Under the pieces are notes generated by a model. It searched no databases, was not told where the DNA came from, and saw nothing but the letters and a program-made list of their open reading frames with translations. Of a stretch of DNA of 60,000 nt, positions 11,772 to 23,412 are shown piece by piece. A program made the position numbers and the translations under genes. Source of the DNA: Tubiluchus corallicola (lineage: Eukaryota; Priapulida; Priapulimorpha; Priapulimorphida; Tubiluchidae); assembly GCA_030141605.1 (NCBI GenBank), contig JAQGDQ010000035.1:374001-434000 (forward strand), given 5' to 3'. How positions within the stretch are numbered: the stretch's first letter is position 1; every line of letters begins with the position of its first letter.

Positions 11772-11960
11772 AGTACGTTTTTTAAAATTTTAAAACTTGG
11801 CGGTTTCGAAATGTTTGTGTGACATGGTGTGAAAATTTGCTTTGGATTCAGTTGATCATTCAAAGGAGCAGTAGCGTCACAGCTGCATTTGACAATAATA
11901 ATACCATGTAATCGTTACAGTGAACACAGTAAGCAAATAGCTCTAAGCACAAAATACGTA
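11772..11960 (+). repeat. Dispersed repeat R2, copy 1
   Basis: About 190 bp closely matching 21952-22145 in the same orientation. Shared words include AAAACTTGGCGGTTTCGAAA followed by TGTTTGTGTGACATGG, TTGACAATAATA and AAAATACGT. The similarity starts at a TACGTTTTTT/CACGTTTTT stretch and fades after the AAAATACGT word. No terminal inverted repeat or coding content is evident; it is probably a fragment of a transposable element. Confidence 0.7.
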
Positions 11961-12767
11961 AAATAATACAGAGTTAGTGAAGAAACATCAGACAGAGCTA
12001 TGGACGTAAAATTCCACAGAAGTGTCTTAGTTAACCCAAGAAAGCACTGATAATGATTTATGAACATAGCAGCCCGTGCACATGAATAATCTCGTCCATG
12101 TTTACTAAAAGCTCAGATACTTAAATCAAACTTCAGTTTTGCATGTCAACATGGACTTAATCCCGATTTCAATAATTGTTTTTCATTGATTGTAATTAAC
12201 AACTGAAATAACAAAACCAAATAGTCATTACACATTTATCAGGCGTTTGGCGCCTCAGTGGACAAAAATTATGTGCCATCTTTTGAATTCTTTCTTTTTA
12301 CGTTTCTTCTGATTTTCGCACACTAAACAAAGGGGGATTTTTATTTATTGTATCAATTCTTGTCTTAAGAACTGCCCTAGTTTTATACTATGTCGCACTC
12401 CTGTGCGCAGCTCAACACACGGCAAAGCGGATGAAGTGCTCAATAGCACGACTTGCTGCTAATTCTGAATGATTATGGCGAGATTGAAACAAAACTCAGT
12501 ATTAAAGACAATCCTCTAAGATGAACTGGTGAATGCTGCCCACATTGGGATACGAATACATCTGTCATCAACGAGAAACACAGCCGAGGCAAGTATGGCA
12601 GACAAAATCGTCCAGTGTCTGAGAGCATATTTTTTGTTCACCTGCGACAAGAATTAAACATGCATGTATGGCTACGTAGTGTAGATAAATAGAGTTCAGT
12701 TTACACTTTGGGGGAGGTACAGATCTTCATAATCCCTACACACTTTTAATGATTTTCCTCACTTCTA

Positions 12768-13144
12768 CGCCTGTTTGCATTATGTAGATATATAGTCAAA
12801 ATATGTGACCAGTTTGTCTCTGTGACATCAAAAAGACTCTATCGAGGTCTCCACGTTCATCGAAAAGTGCTTGGTCAGGGCTGTGCAGTGCTGTGCAAGC
12901 AGAGCGTACTGAAAGGATCCAATACATGTTTATGTTCTGTTCTGTTTGCATGACAAAAAATTAATCCGGATTAATTCGAGTCCTGGCTAAACAGACGTTC
13001 TCAGTTACATAAAATACAGGAGATAGTCACGGAAAAACAACTTGCCGTATTCGTCTCTCTGACTGTATGACTGCATGGGTGTTAGATCCGGATGTAAAAA
13101 TTACGCTACGGTAGAGTATTTTCTGCCTAGTGTACACGGGCGTT
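12768..13144 (+). mobile_element. MITE family A, copy 1
   Basis: One of three related elements in this window (others 21472-21779 and, inverted, 35170-35464). The right end carries ATTTTCTGCCTAGTGTACAC and the left end is a weak inverted match to it (CGCCTGTTTGCATTATGTAG). Shared internal words are AAGTGCTTGGTCAGGGCTGTG, GCAGAGCGTA, GAAAGGATC, AGGAGATAGTCAC and GATCCGGAT. The element has no ORF of its own, so it is a non-autonomous DNA transposon; the superfamily is unknown. Confidence 0.6.
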
Positions 13145-13386
13145 TTAATCTCTCTGTGATTAACTTTGTTTTTGTGTGTTTGTTTTGTTGTTTTTGTTTC
13201 TTTATTTTTTTTGTTTTTCTATTTCTGCGCGGAAATGCGGAAGTGGTGCTGACAAACAAAACCGACCGGCACAGTAGTGTCTGTTTTTTTACTGAATTAA
13301 CTGCTATGTTTACCTGTCTTGACAACAGGTTTCTTTTATTTAGAAATGCTGCCTGATCAATGTCTGTAATAAACGTAATGGGTGTA

Positions 13387-13392
13387 TGATGG

Positions 13393-13432
<40 letters not shown>

Positions 13433-13440
13433 AATGATGA
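13387..13440. repeat. (GAT)n microsatellite
   Basis: Nearly pure GAT units with one early GGT and one late AAT interruption, about 54 bp. No gene is attached. Confidence 0.95.
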
Positions 13441-13444
13441 TTTT

Positions 13445-14339
13445 TCCTTGCAAGTTAATTTCTCACTTCTTTGTATCCCAGGGCCAGATGGCTATTGGTC
13501 TTTCAAAAAGAAACACACACAAAAACCATTTCAACGTTTTCAGAACTTAGAAATGAGGTAATTTAAAAAATCGGAGTTCAGAAGTTGAATTAGAACTTAA
13601 CTCTCAAGGAGAACTTTATATCATATTTCCTTGGTTCAACCTCTCATGAACACGCGATGCAGATTGACTTTAAATATGATTCTCTTCCTCTGCGTATCTG
13701 TTCGCTCTTTTCTTGATTCAGTAATCAATAAACCTGCTTGCACCGTCGGTATTAAACATACATTTACCTTTTTAAATGAGCAGCAGTAGCAGCATCTAAT
13801 AATGGAAAATGGTTTTCATCAAAACGTCATTGAAGTATTTTCTCGGGCAGGTAATGAGTCGTTTTACAGGAAATAACTCTATCTTGCCTTAGCATTCCGT
13901 CAATCAAGAACTGAATTGAATATCCAAGGAGGAGCCATTGTAGGAAAAGCGAGAAGATGGTTGAATGGACAGATAACTTTACACCAAGACAAACACCAGC
14001 ACTGAGACAATAGTATTATTACACGTGAAAACTACTGCGAAAAAACTGAGACAGAAAGTAAACCATCTGACATCATTCGCCTATAAAAATTTTGGCTACT
14101 GTCAGTCTAAAACCAATTTAAGCTACTGCAGAGCGATTCTAAAGCTAAATACACAGTAACATTGGAAAATGCAGCGTAAAATTGAGGAATCAAGCCACTG
14201 CGACCAAAATTTTTCAAAAAAATTTGTTAGATTAAGTATTATTTCACTTTGCCAACCAAATACACTTTAAACACCTATTATTCAGAAAGTGCAGTGCATG
14301 TTACTATAATGTGTTACTTAAAGCCACATAGGCCTAACG
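13445..14339. other. Non-coding stretch
   Basis: No gene is recognised. A TTCTTTGTATCCCAG acceptor-like site at about 13480 is followed by about 75 bp open in two frames and an ATGAG/GTAATT donor-like site near 13557. The translations resemble nothing known, so this is noted only as a possible exon. Confidence 0.3.
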
Positions 14340-14545
14340 CTTTATATATACGTATATATATAATGTTGTGCTGTGTGCAATATATGGCGTACATATGCGA
14401 TACAATGTTTCAAGACGAATTTTTCTATACATGTATATATTCTATATTTCGTATATAATATATAAAGCTAAAAAAATTCGTCTTGAAGATTTGTATCACA
14501 TATGTACGCCAAATATTGCACACGGGACAACGCCGTATAAAACTT
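14340..14545. repeat. Long imperfect inverted repeat (hairpin)
   Basis: The arm at about 14373-14425 (GTGTGCAATATATGGCGTAC, then ATATGCGATACAATGTTTCA and AGACGAATTTTT) is almost the exact reverse complement of 14471-14523. A weaker match continues outward to about 14340 and 14545. The spacer is about 45 bp of A+T-rich sequence. The right arm overlaps the start of dispersed repeat D (14516-14825), so the structure may come from a head-to-head insertion or partial inversion of that element. Confidence 0.8.
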
Positions 14546-14825
14546 GAAAATTTAAATTCGTGAATTTAAATTTAGTTAAGCGCAGTCATTTTGACAGTAA
14601 GCCTTTTAAAATAAGTTTAGATACCATTGCGAATAAAGTTCAAAAGAATAATCAGAGTATTCGCAACTCTTCGTCAACTAAGCAAAGTATAAATTACCTT
14701 ACCTTGTCAATAAGAATAAAATTATAGTGAGTCATTGGTGCACGCTAGGAAGTACCAGTTGACACAAAGATTTTAAATTACTAAGAATATTGTTTTTTGG
14801 TTATACGTTTTTCAAGCAGGTTAGC
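14516..14825 (+). repeat. Dispersed repeat D, copy 1
   Basis: About 310 bp matching 54505-54845 in the same orientation. Shared words include ATAAAACTTGAAA, CATTTTGAC, TCAACTAAGCAAAGTATAAA versus its near match, CTTGTCAATAAGA, GAGTCATTGGTGCA and ATTTTAAATTACTAAGAAT. It has no ORF. Its class is unknown; the copies begin near TTGCACAC. Confidence 0.7.
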
Positions 14826-17275
14826 TTAAAGTTAAGTGATATCACTTTGTGTGAATTGGGCTATACTTTAGAATTGCCTTTTCTTCTAGTTTGAAAGTTA
14901 TGAATTATGAATGAGCAGTTACTAAGTAGTTAGTAGTAGAAGTAGCTAGAAGTTACTAAGCAGTAACTAAGTAGTTAATGCCAGACCACATTAAATCAAG
15001 CAAAACAGTTACGATCGCAACTCTAAGCAGCTTTTTGGAAAGTATTAATAGGCGTTTATTACACATTTTTCGGTGCATTCTCTGCTATTATATGAATAAT
15101 AACCTACAAATCTATAAGGGTAGATTTGTGATGGGGAAGACGAATTCTTAAAATAAAAACAACAGCCATGAAACTATAAAAATGAACCTTTCAGTTCTGC
15201 CTATTAACTTCAATTAACCGAATGCTCTTTATATGACAGTAGCTGCTTTTTTACAGAAATTTCGTACAAAAATGCACCTAGTCTCAAAGTATGTCGGTCT
15301 CGTTGGGGGCAATTATACCCTTTTACTGAGGACTCTAGTTATTAGCAGTTCAAGCACTTTAAATGACACAGGACACACAATTGCGCGGGCGGTAATTGTT
15401 TTTATCTGTTATGGTCCTGTCTTTATTTTCTACGACTACAGTTGAATAAAAGCAATATCTTTTCTTAAGTGGGTGCTGGCTGTCATTTTTGTTTTAAGGG
15501 TATATTAATTACACACGGCCCTCTATTACAACACTAGGCATAACGTGTGACAGCGCTTGAACCTGTATTTTACTGCTCGTACACTTTACATCGCCAGAAA
15601 TTAATTCACACGCTGATATGACGTCATGTCATAAATATTTCTGAAAAACGTACAAAGAGCCCGAACCGCGTGACGTGTTTCAACTCTATGATATTTCATA
15701 AATTTTATGGGCATAAACTTCGCACTCCAAGGCATTAAAAGGAAACCCTGCAGCACTTGAAGCTGTCGTCGTGTTTGCCTCAGTTTTCAAGGTCAAACGC
15801 GCGTTACGACGTGAAAAAATAACTGTGATGCATATGTTGTCCCTTTTCCCTTTTCTTTAATGAAAAATCCACGCATCTTCATATTTATATGGATTTCATC
15901 TACTTCAAATGTTCAGTTTGTCTAACAAAAACAATAAAGAGAAAGTCTGCATTAAAACACAGTAAGAATCTTCTTTTAAACTATCTTTTCGGATTTCAAA
16001 AAATCCTTGTTCAAAGTTTCGAAGTTGAAAAAATATGGAATGGAAAATTATTTCGTATTTTTCTAATTTTTGAACCTTAAAAAAGAAATTTTTAAAATAT
16101 GAAAATTTAGTTTTTAAAGAAAATTTTATAAGGTTCTAAATAGACTTTCTTTTGTTATTTTTCTTATCAAATGGTTGGGCCCTATGGTTATAGCTGTTTT
16201 TGATTCGTTTGTTTCATCTTTTATTTTTGCAGTTTTTTACCATACGCAACTGCAAAATATATTTATGTTTATATTCTTTAGTTCATTTTAGGCTTTTTTC
16301 GTACGGTTTTAAAAAGACTATATTATATCTAGCAATTTTAATAAACTCAAGCTAAACAAAAACATCAAATACAAATGCTACTCGTACATGAACCTCACGA
16401 AAAAGGAACATGTACGACTTCTACTAAGCGCTAAAATTCCCCTAGAAGAGGACCCATAGCTTCTAGCTGGTGGCAGAAGTCTTCACAAGGAAAACCACAA
16501 GGAAAATTCCTTCTGGGCATCTGTATGAAATGAGATATGGAAAGCAGTGTTTTCTATTTTCATAAGATTACTTACAAAACGAAATTAGGATGTTGCAAAG
16601 AATTTATATTCGAGAAAATTTGCCTCGCGTACTCTGTGTGAAATGGGCTTAAGAAAGTAGCCTTACAAAATTAAAAACTACTTTTGGAATGTTATCCACA
16701 ATCAATATATCAAAGCAAAAACATCATAATCTTTTAAATCTTTTACAAAATGTAACACTGGGCAAATACGCTTTAGAATCCTTAAAAATGTGAATATTGT
16801 TAAATTACTTCGTAAAACCGGTGGGATGTTTAGACGTTTCATAAAAATTTCTAAGCAATGCTAGTTCGTCTCGCAATCAATGGCTGTGATTGCCTGTTAT
16901 GTACTGCAGCAACTTAAGAAAAAAGCTTTTTCACCACAGCTTATATGGTTATAGGCTAACATTTGTGCGGGGAAATTTTGCAGGTGTGCTTTTAAGTAAA
17001 TCGCATCATTGAAGTGAGAGCTACGTAAACGCATTATCGAGGTTTATTCAACACGTTTTTAACGCTAACATAAAGTTACTTTCACCTAAAGGGTTAGATA
17101 TAGGGATTCGGCTGTTTGAAACGGTGACAGTATAGACCTAGAAAATTTCTTTACTTGCGAAACAGAAACAAAACTCAAGTTCGCTGGTTGTTCATTTGTT
17201 GTTATTACGTGCACTATGACGCCACATATGATACGATAAATGCAGCATGATAAATACGTGCTTGCATGACGTCAG
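14826..17275. other. Non-coding stretch
   Basis: No gene is recognised. AGTTACTAAGTAGTTA-type words repeat imperfectly at 14918-14985. An ATGACGTCAT palindrome containing the full CRE octamer lies near 15619-15628, in a slightly richer region up to about 15800 that could be regulatory. The rest is A+T-rich sequence with only short low-complexity frames. Confidence 0.4.
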
Positions 17276-17279
17276 GTGC

Positions 17280-17740
17280 AACTAGCCTCTAGTGCTACTA
17301 TAGTGCTACTGCTGCTACTACTACTACTACTACTGCTACTACTACTACCGCTACTACTGTTGCTGCTACTACTACTACTACTACTACTCTGCTACTGCTA
17401 CTATTACTATTACTACTACTACCACTACCACTACAACTACAACTACTGCTGCTGCTGCTACTGCTACTGCTATTACTATTACTACCACCACTACTACTGC
17501 TGCTCCTGCTATAGAGTTTATTCTTTACGTGCAAACTACTTCCATTTTAATGAAGGTAACAAAAAGGGTAACAGCTTTAATGTAATTTCTTTGTACTGCT
17601 ACAGCAACAACAACAACAACCACAGCTGCTGCTGCTGCTGCTCCTGCAGTAGAATTTATTTATTTACGTGCAAAGTATCTCCGTTTTAATGAAGATAAGA
17701 AAAAGGGTAACAGCTTTAATGTAATTTTTTTATTATTCTT
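17280..17740. repeat. CTA/CTG trinucleotide tract with tandem duplication of its flank
   Basis: From about 17286 to 17510 the sequence is a compound of CTA, CTG, TTA and CAC triplets, translating to runs of Leu, Tyr, Ser or Val. From about 17499 a unit runs CTGCTGCTCCTGC, a TTTATT stretch, ACGTGCAAA, TTTTAATGAAG, AAAAAGGGTAACAGCTTTAA, TGTAATTT. It is repeated with few changes from about 17635 to 17740, a duplication with a period near 138 bp. Confidence 0.85.
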
Positions 17741-18642
17741 ATTTTTCTTTTAACCACTGACGTTGCTTTTAATCATAATTCGAAAGTGTCCGAGATAATC
17801 TATTGGTAATAATCACTAATTACATTACTAATTGGTACATGTATTAGATACAGTTCTAGCAGAAAGTAGAATTTTATTGTGATTACATACGACGTGTATT
17901 AAATACAGCACTAAAGCCGCCACTTAATTAAGAGCTTGAAGGCTGCAATTAATTGGGATTTCGATTTCGATTTTTTTTTATTGAACGCGTCACAGCTAAG
18001 GTAAAAAGTGCTGAATGTAAGTAGAAATGACGGGGAAGACGTACACTGAGCTGTAGCGAATGAAGGACGGATTCAGAGACTATTCTTGAAGCCTGAAATT
18101 AGGAAACGAGAGAGCAAACATAAAAGCATGTAAATTGAGTGAGAAGATTTCATCAAATATTCTGACACAATACATTATATGCATCAGTCTTTTTTCAGTC
18201 AATGTTGCAAAACCAGACGTAATCTTTTTGTAGCAGACTCCTTTTTCCGACAAAATAATATAAAATAATAATTTATTCATTTCACTAACACAGCATAAAA
18301 ACAAACAAGGAAATTAAAGCTCACAGTATAATACTGCAAAGTACAACAACAAAATAGTTTTACAACATCCTGCTAACAATATTCGAACAAACAACAATAA
18401 AATACCAGATGGAAAAAAGAATTTTACTGCACCTTATCCCTTTAGTCATAATAATAATAATCACGTGACATGTTGCAGAGGCCTCAAAGCCAAAGCTTAT
18501 AAAAGAGACTCTGACAGTGAAACAGAGACTAGTTTGTATAAAAGAAATGAAGATGAACTTGCTAATGTGACAGTGAAAAGAAGACAGACAACAGTGAAGA
18601 GAGAGATAATGATATGTGATGTAACAATGATAATCTTGACAA
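17741..18642. other. Non-coding stretch
   Basis: No gene or repeat is recognised. The open frames seen on both strands at 18360-18640 are A+T-driven and overlap each other. Confidence 0.35.
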
Positions 18643-19268
18643 CTGTTAAAGGAAGACAAGATGAATTTTCATATACTACCCCATTTTCAAGGCTGATAAA
18701 AAGTATACATTTTAACACGGTTAATACTGCAAAAACGTTTCTCATAATTAAATAATAGATTACAAACTTAATTAACGGCAGGCGAGCCCAACTAATGATG
18801 ACATCACAAACTAACATAATTTTCAACAGCAAAATATTCTACGACGTGTGGCACGTGTTTGCAAAAGGGAAAATTGAAGTGCACTACTGCTGTAAGATAT
18901 TCAGCGCGTTGTACTGAAACTAGGCAAGTTTTAAGATACAAATCCAAATTTCAAATTTACCGCTGTGCTCTCGCATGAGTTGTCGAACGTGTGTAAAACG
19001 TCAGAAGCTAACACATCTGAACTGAGAGGTACAGCACCTGTTTTCGTGTAATGCGTTTTCGAAATGCAGGCACTTGTGCCCGTCTAAACTAGCGAATGGC
19101 GAAATGCATGTAACAGCGAAGAACTAGTGGCGTGAACGCGAAATTGTGTTTGTGCGGTAATAATTCTTTTGCGTAGTCATTTTTGAAACAATTATGTTTC
19201 CTTTCAGTATTTTAAGGAGTAGACTGTTTTGCTCTACAGTTTAAGATTGGGTCCGGTTTTGCTTTAAC
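18643..19268 (+). repeat. Dispersed repeat R1, copy 1 (about 620 bp)
   Basis: A long unit repeated in the same orientation at 25699-26314 with high similarity and small indels. Shared words include GGCTGATAAAAAGTATACAT, TTAACACGGTTAATACTGCA, AGCCCAACTAATGAT, GTACTGAAA, TCGCATGAGTTGT, CTAACACATCTGAACT and AGATTGGG. The ends are not inverted repeats and no long frame is conserved between the copies. It is probably a non-autonomous transposable element or a fragment of one. Confidence 0.8.
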
Positions 19269-19530
19269 TAAAATTAAAATTACTATGGAAGTGCCTTCTG
19301 AAACTTTCCGCAAAAATGGAAAAGAATTAGTCTTTATGCATACTGCATATTTGAAAGAAGTGACAGACCACGAAGTTAGAATGTCGTTAAACCAGTTTTT
19401 GCCTTTCATTACTTGCAATACTTTCATGCTAAGTTGTTATTATTGATGAAAATTGAATATGTCCGTTTTAATGCTGAACTACATTTTGACTGGCCGTCAA
19501 AACTACAGCATAATTTCAGTTTGATTTCTA

Positions 19531-20521
19531 GGGCACGGTAAAAATGGCACAGCAAAAAATGGTACGGTGAAAATGGCAGAGGAAAAATGGCACGTACGGT
19601 ATTTTGATGCGACTGATTTCTATAATAAAAACTAGAATGCGCTCAGTAGGAAGCAGATCTCTGCCAAAACCCGACAGTCTTAAATTTATTCGTCTGATTC
19701 AAAGATAAAAAGATAGATAAAAAGAATTACACAGAGATAAACAATCAAACATACAAAAATGAGTCTGTACTGGTATTATATAGTCTGGCATACTCACAAA
19801 ATATTTGTTCATTAAATTGATTTATAATCAATAATGCACAAATGCTCCACGTAGTGTTTATCTGCCTTTTTAACCATTAATTTCGGCAATGGTAATAGAT
19901 TACCAAGTATATACGTTCCAAGTCACTTTATAGGCTATACACATTAATAAGCAAAGGTTCTTGACAGCATTTTATAGTTTTACGAGCGAGAATTTCTCCC
20001 AATGGAACTGGAACTCGTAGTTGTTTGTCCAGGTGGAGATAACAAAAAATAGGTACTAAACAATCCCTCTGAGACCTCCACGAAATTCTTCACGAATGTT
20101 CTTTACAGGGTGTTCGGGTCAAAAATCGGCAAAAGGATTCCCATTTTGGCATCCTATACATACCCGCCTTTCTTCACAAAGTTTCTTGGAAATTTATTAG
20201 ATATAGTTTTTGCGTAATAGACTTATTGCCATGACAGACAAAAACAACTAAGCAAATAGACAAACAAACAAACAAACAATGTTGAAGCATAACTTCCTTT
20301 TCAGAAATAAAAATAACTAAAATGATTATCTCACACTGTAACTCAAACCCGAAACCCCAAGCTATTTTACTAAGTGTGCCTTTTTATTGTGACATTTTTA
20401 CCTGTACCATTTTTTTCCTGTGCCATTTTTACCCGTGCCGTTTTTCCCTGTGCCATTTTTACCTGTGCCACTTTTATCTACTTTTCCATTTGTAGTATTT
20501 TACATGTGTTATTTTTACCTA
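19531..20521. mobile_element. Element bounded by inverted arrays of a short GGCACGG(T)AAAAAT repeat
   Basis: The left end (19531-19603) is an array of about five units of the type GGCACGGTAAAAAT. The right end (about 20373-20520) is a longer array of the reverse complement, ATTTTTACCTGTGCC, in roughly eight degenerate units. The interior of about 770 bp has no credible ORF. This looks like a non-autonomous DNA transposon with tandem-repeat termini. The TIR structure is seen directly; the superfamily is not assignable. Confidence 0.65.
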
Positions 20522-21017
20522 TATTCGTGATATTGTTAGCTCACAATTCAGACAAGACAAAGTAGGTCTTTATCGTGGCTTTTATATCGATTTTATTGCC
20601 CTTAGTGGTCGTTCTCCTAACAATTAATAAAGTTAAATGGCCTAATGTTTCTTAATAATTAATTGAAGAACTTAGTGAAGAAGGCCAGGGGTAAAGAGAA
20701 ACTGGGTTAATTAATAAAGTAAATTAATTAAGAAGAGAAGACCTGGATGCGCTGCATTAGCTTGCTTAAGCCCTGGTCGTAGAAAATCCCCATAACATAA
20801 GCCGCATGAGGTTATCAGTTACCATGTCGGCTTATTTTGCTTGAATAATGCTGATCCTTATTGCCTTGTATTAGCTCCAGGCAAAGACATAGCAATTATG
20901 CCCTGGAATCTGGAGCAAGGAAAACAGATGCCACGCAGGGGTAATTTGTCGTACAAAATTAGTCCTACTGGCTTGATTTTCATCCAAAGGTAAGCTCACT
21001 TAGTGCAAAACTAAGCA
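20522..21017. other. Non-coding stretch
   Basis: No gene is recognised. TTAATTAATAAAGT-type words recur around 20620-20730. The remainder shows nothing I can name. Confidence 0.3.
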
Positions 21018-21404
21018 AGGCTGCATTATACAATAGGCTAGTACAGGCTGCAGCCAAGACGCCGTCAAGTAGGGGAGAGGGCATACTTTGCATTGCCGAA
21101 TAATTCATATAATTTAAAATAAAATTTTAACTTTAAAAAAAGGACAGAAGGTCTGCAAATCCCAGTTTTAAAGCGGCTCCTTTTTTGAGAGAAATGATCC
21201 CTGTCTGAGGACTCTTATTTGAGATAAGGCTCCCTCTCTGAATCCCTTTTATTTGAGATATGGGGCCCCCAGCTATGCAAATGTTGCTGAAATAGATCAA
21301 AAAATATTCGAGACGAGTACGGGCAAATTAGAGAATGGCTTCGTCTGAAAGGCCCCACTAATTTCATTAGTCTAGAGGCCACAAAAGATGATTTACACTG
21401 CAGA
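21018..21404 (-). mobile_element. hAT-like MITE, copy 2 (inverted)
   Basis: Read on the minus strand this matches the element at 49975-50351. Shared words are CTTTTG, GGCCTCTAG, TAATGAAATTA, CGTACTCGTCT/CTGCACTCGTCT, GAATATTTTT and CATAGCT. Its other end shares TAT-ATAGGCTA near 21035. The terminal CAGGGCCGGATTA of the other copy is decayed here. It has no ORF, so it is non-autonomous. Confidence 0.65.
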
Positions 21405-21471
21405 GAAAATAAGGGACGCGTACGAGATCCTCTTAAACCCTTTCACACTGTTAATGACTTTGCCTGCTTCT

Positions 21472-21779
21472 ACTCCTATAAAAACTAAAATATATGCGGG
21501 CTTATTTTGCCTCGGTGTCCGGATCTCCGATGCTTGATCAGGACTGTGAAGTGTCCACAAAGCACAGTGAACACGGCGGGTATACATGCTCAGTTTACAC
21601 TACAATATTAATCCAGATTAACCTGAACCCTGGAAATATGGATTAATCTAAGCTTTGGCAATGGGGATCTTTTGAAACTATAGAGGGGATATGGCCACGG
21701 AAAGTATACTATCCGTAGTTGTCTATCCGAAAACAGGTACACTCGTGGTAAGGCATTTTCTGCCTAGTGTAAACAGGAC
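21472..21779 (+). mobile_element. MITE family A, copy 2
   Basis: The right end GGCATTTTCTGCCTAGTGTA matches the right end of the copy at 12768-13144. The left end has the weak inverted counterpart CTCCTATAAAAACTAAAATA. Internal shared words include TCAGGACTGTG, TTAATCCAGATTAA and ATCCGTAG. It is shorter than copy 1 and has no ORF. Confidence 0.55.
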
Positions 21780-21951
21780 TATATATATGTATATAGCATT
21801 ATCAAGCAGTCTTCACCAGCATTCCTGGACTTTCGTGATTTTAAGCATATTTGAAATAAAAATTATAATAAAGCAATAACAGCACCACCATTCCTGTACA
21901 AGTTTACGCACACAACTACCATTTGAATGCTTTAGGCAACCGCCAAAATCC

Positions 21952-22145
21952 AGCACGTTTTTGAAAATACTAAAACTTGGCGGTTTCGAAATGTTTGTGT
22001 GACATGGCGTGAAGAACTGCGTTGGATTTAGCAGATCTTTCAAGAGAGCAGCAGCTTCACAGCTGTTTTTGACAATAATAACACTACGCAATCATTGCAA
22101 TGAAAACAGTAAGCGAATAGCATTGCGCATAAAATACGTGAAATT
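21952..22145 (+). repeat. Dispersed repeat R2, copy 2
   Basis: Matches 11772-11960 in the same orientation through AAAACTTGGCGGTTTCGAAA, CACAGCTG, TTGACAATAATA and AAAATACGT. The copies differ by scattered substitutions and short indels. The open frames on both strands here are incidental. Confidence 0.7.
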
Positions 22146-23280
22146 TCCCGAAAGAAAATTGTTGAGTTACTGCCGAAGTGTCCGTGAACATTTATCAATA
22201 GTAAACCATCGTTAAACGTACGATGGTTTCAATTTGATCTCCAAGAAAAGAGTAAAATGTAATTGATCACAAACGTTCGTTCAGCAAACATATGTTACGG
22301 TTAATTTCTGCATTGTTTTGTACTTTACTTTAGATTTGACTTTTATATTATTACACGTACAGAATTTGATGCTTCTCATCATTGTTTAAATTCATGAAGG
22401 ATTGTTACTGGTCTAATTGATCTCACAAGCTGCTATAATTTGCTACGTTTGCTTTTATAACAGCATAAGAAGGAAATTCGATAAAGTTCAGTACACGTTA
22501 TAATATTGGAAATGCTATAAAAATGTAAAATCAAAACAAGCCAAACGCAGGAATGCCTACCATAATTTAAATAAACAAAAAATAATAAAGTACTGTGAAA
22601 AAAATACCTTATAGGGTCTCTAGACCTCTATAGGGTCTTAATCAAATGTAATCACTGGTCAGTTTGAAATAGAGATTCATTTAATTAGCTGAAATTGCTA
22701 GAAGATGTAACATTAGTCCATGCTACTTCATTCACTGCACTGTGATAGCTTCTTATTCAACGTAGATGTCCTTTCGTCTCATTGAAAGCAGAAAAGTGAA
22801 GCCAGAAACGTGAGTACATTTACTAGAACAAAACGCGAACCGGTTACAGCAGGAAGCGAGACAAAGCACCATATATCATCCTCGTTAGAAATATTCATGG
22901 TCTCCCTAATGAATGTTATCTTACTCGGGATGCTGGCTCTCCAGTATCATCATTGATCATAATGATCACGCTGCAGCAGATCACTAGAATTTATACGATG
23001 GAATTGTACTTAAGCGCGCGCGTTAAATCATTCATGATTCATTCAGACGGCATCATTATTTAAATCTTCGAAAATTTAAGAGAATAGTGCGGCTTCATTC
23101 AGTCCTCTAAACGATATATTGCATGCTTAACTGAGAAACATTAGGTTGATTCTTAATTAATTAATTCTTAATTAGTTATCATTACCTTCATCGTGGTTAT
23201 CAGTATAATCGTCAACCTCGTCATCACTATCGCTAACGACCAATGTCATCTCACCATCATCAGCCATTATCATCAGCGTA
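22146..23280. other. Non-coding stretch
   Basis: No gene is recognised. TATAGGGTCT occurs twice near 22610-22640 with AGACC inversions between. A small run of CGCGCGCG-like bases lies near 23013. Confidence 0.3.
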
Positions 23281-23412
23281 CAATGATGATGATGATGATG
23301 ATGATGATGACGATGATGACGATGATGATGATGCTGACGATGATGTTGACGGCGATGTCGACGATGACGACGATAACAACAGCAATAGCGGTAATGCTGA
23401 TGACGATGATTT
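23281..23412. repeat. (GAT)n compound microsatellite
   Basis: GAT units interrupted by GAC, GTC and GGC give open frames in three registers (poly-Asp, poly-Met, poly-Ser). They are low-complexity translations and no gene is implied. Confidence 0.9.

Larger units (their letters stand above)
8482..12767. other. Non-coding stretch with a few short signals
   Basis: No gene is established. Contents noted separately are a possible signal-peptide exon (9707-9799), a palindromic A+T-rich patch (10370-10640) and a dispersed repeat (11772-11960). A 16-bp imperfect palindrome, AACCGGACTTCCGGTT at about 10976-10991, contains an ETS-like core. Cytosine-rich CACCTACACACTA units lie near 11280-11330. The remainder shows nothing I can name. 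Confidence 0.4.

Noticed and set aside
17276-17689. 137-codon Leu/Tyr/Cys-rich frame
   Set aside because: Product of a CTA/CTG trinucleotide tract; it does not start at a plausible gene and has no conserved segment.
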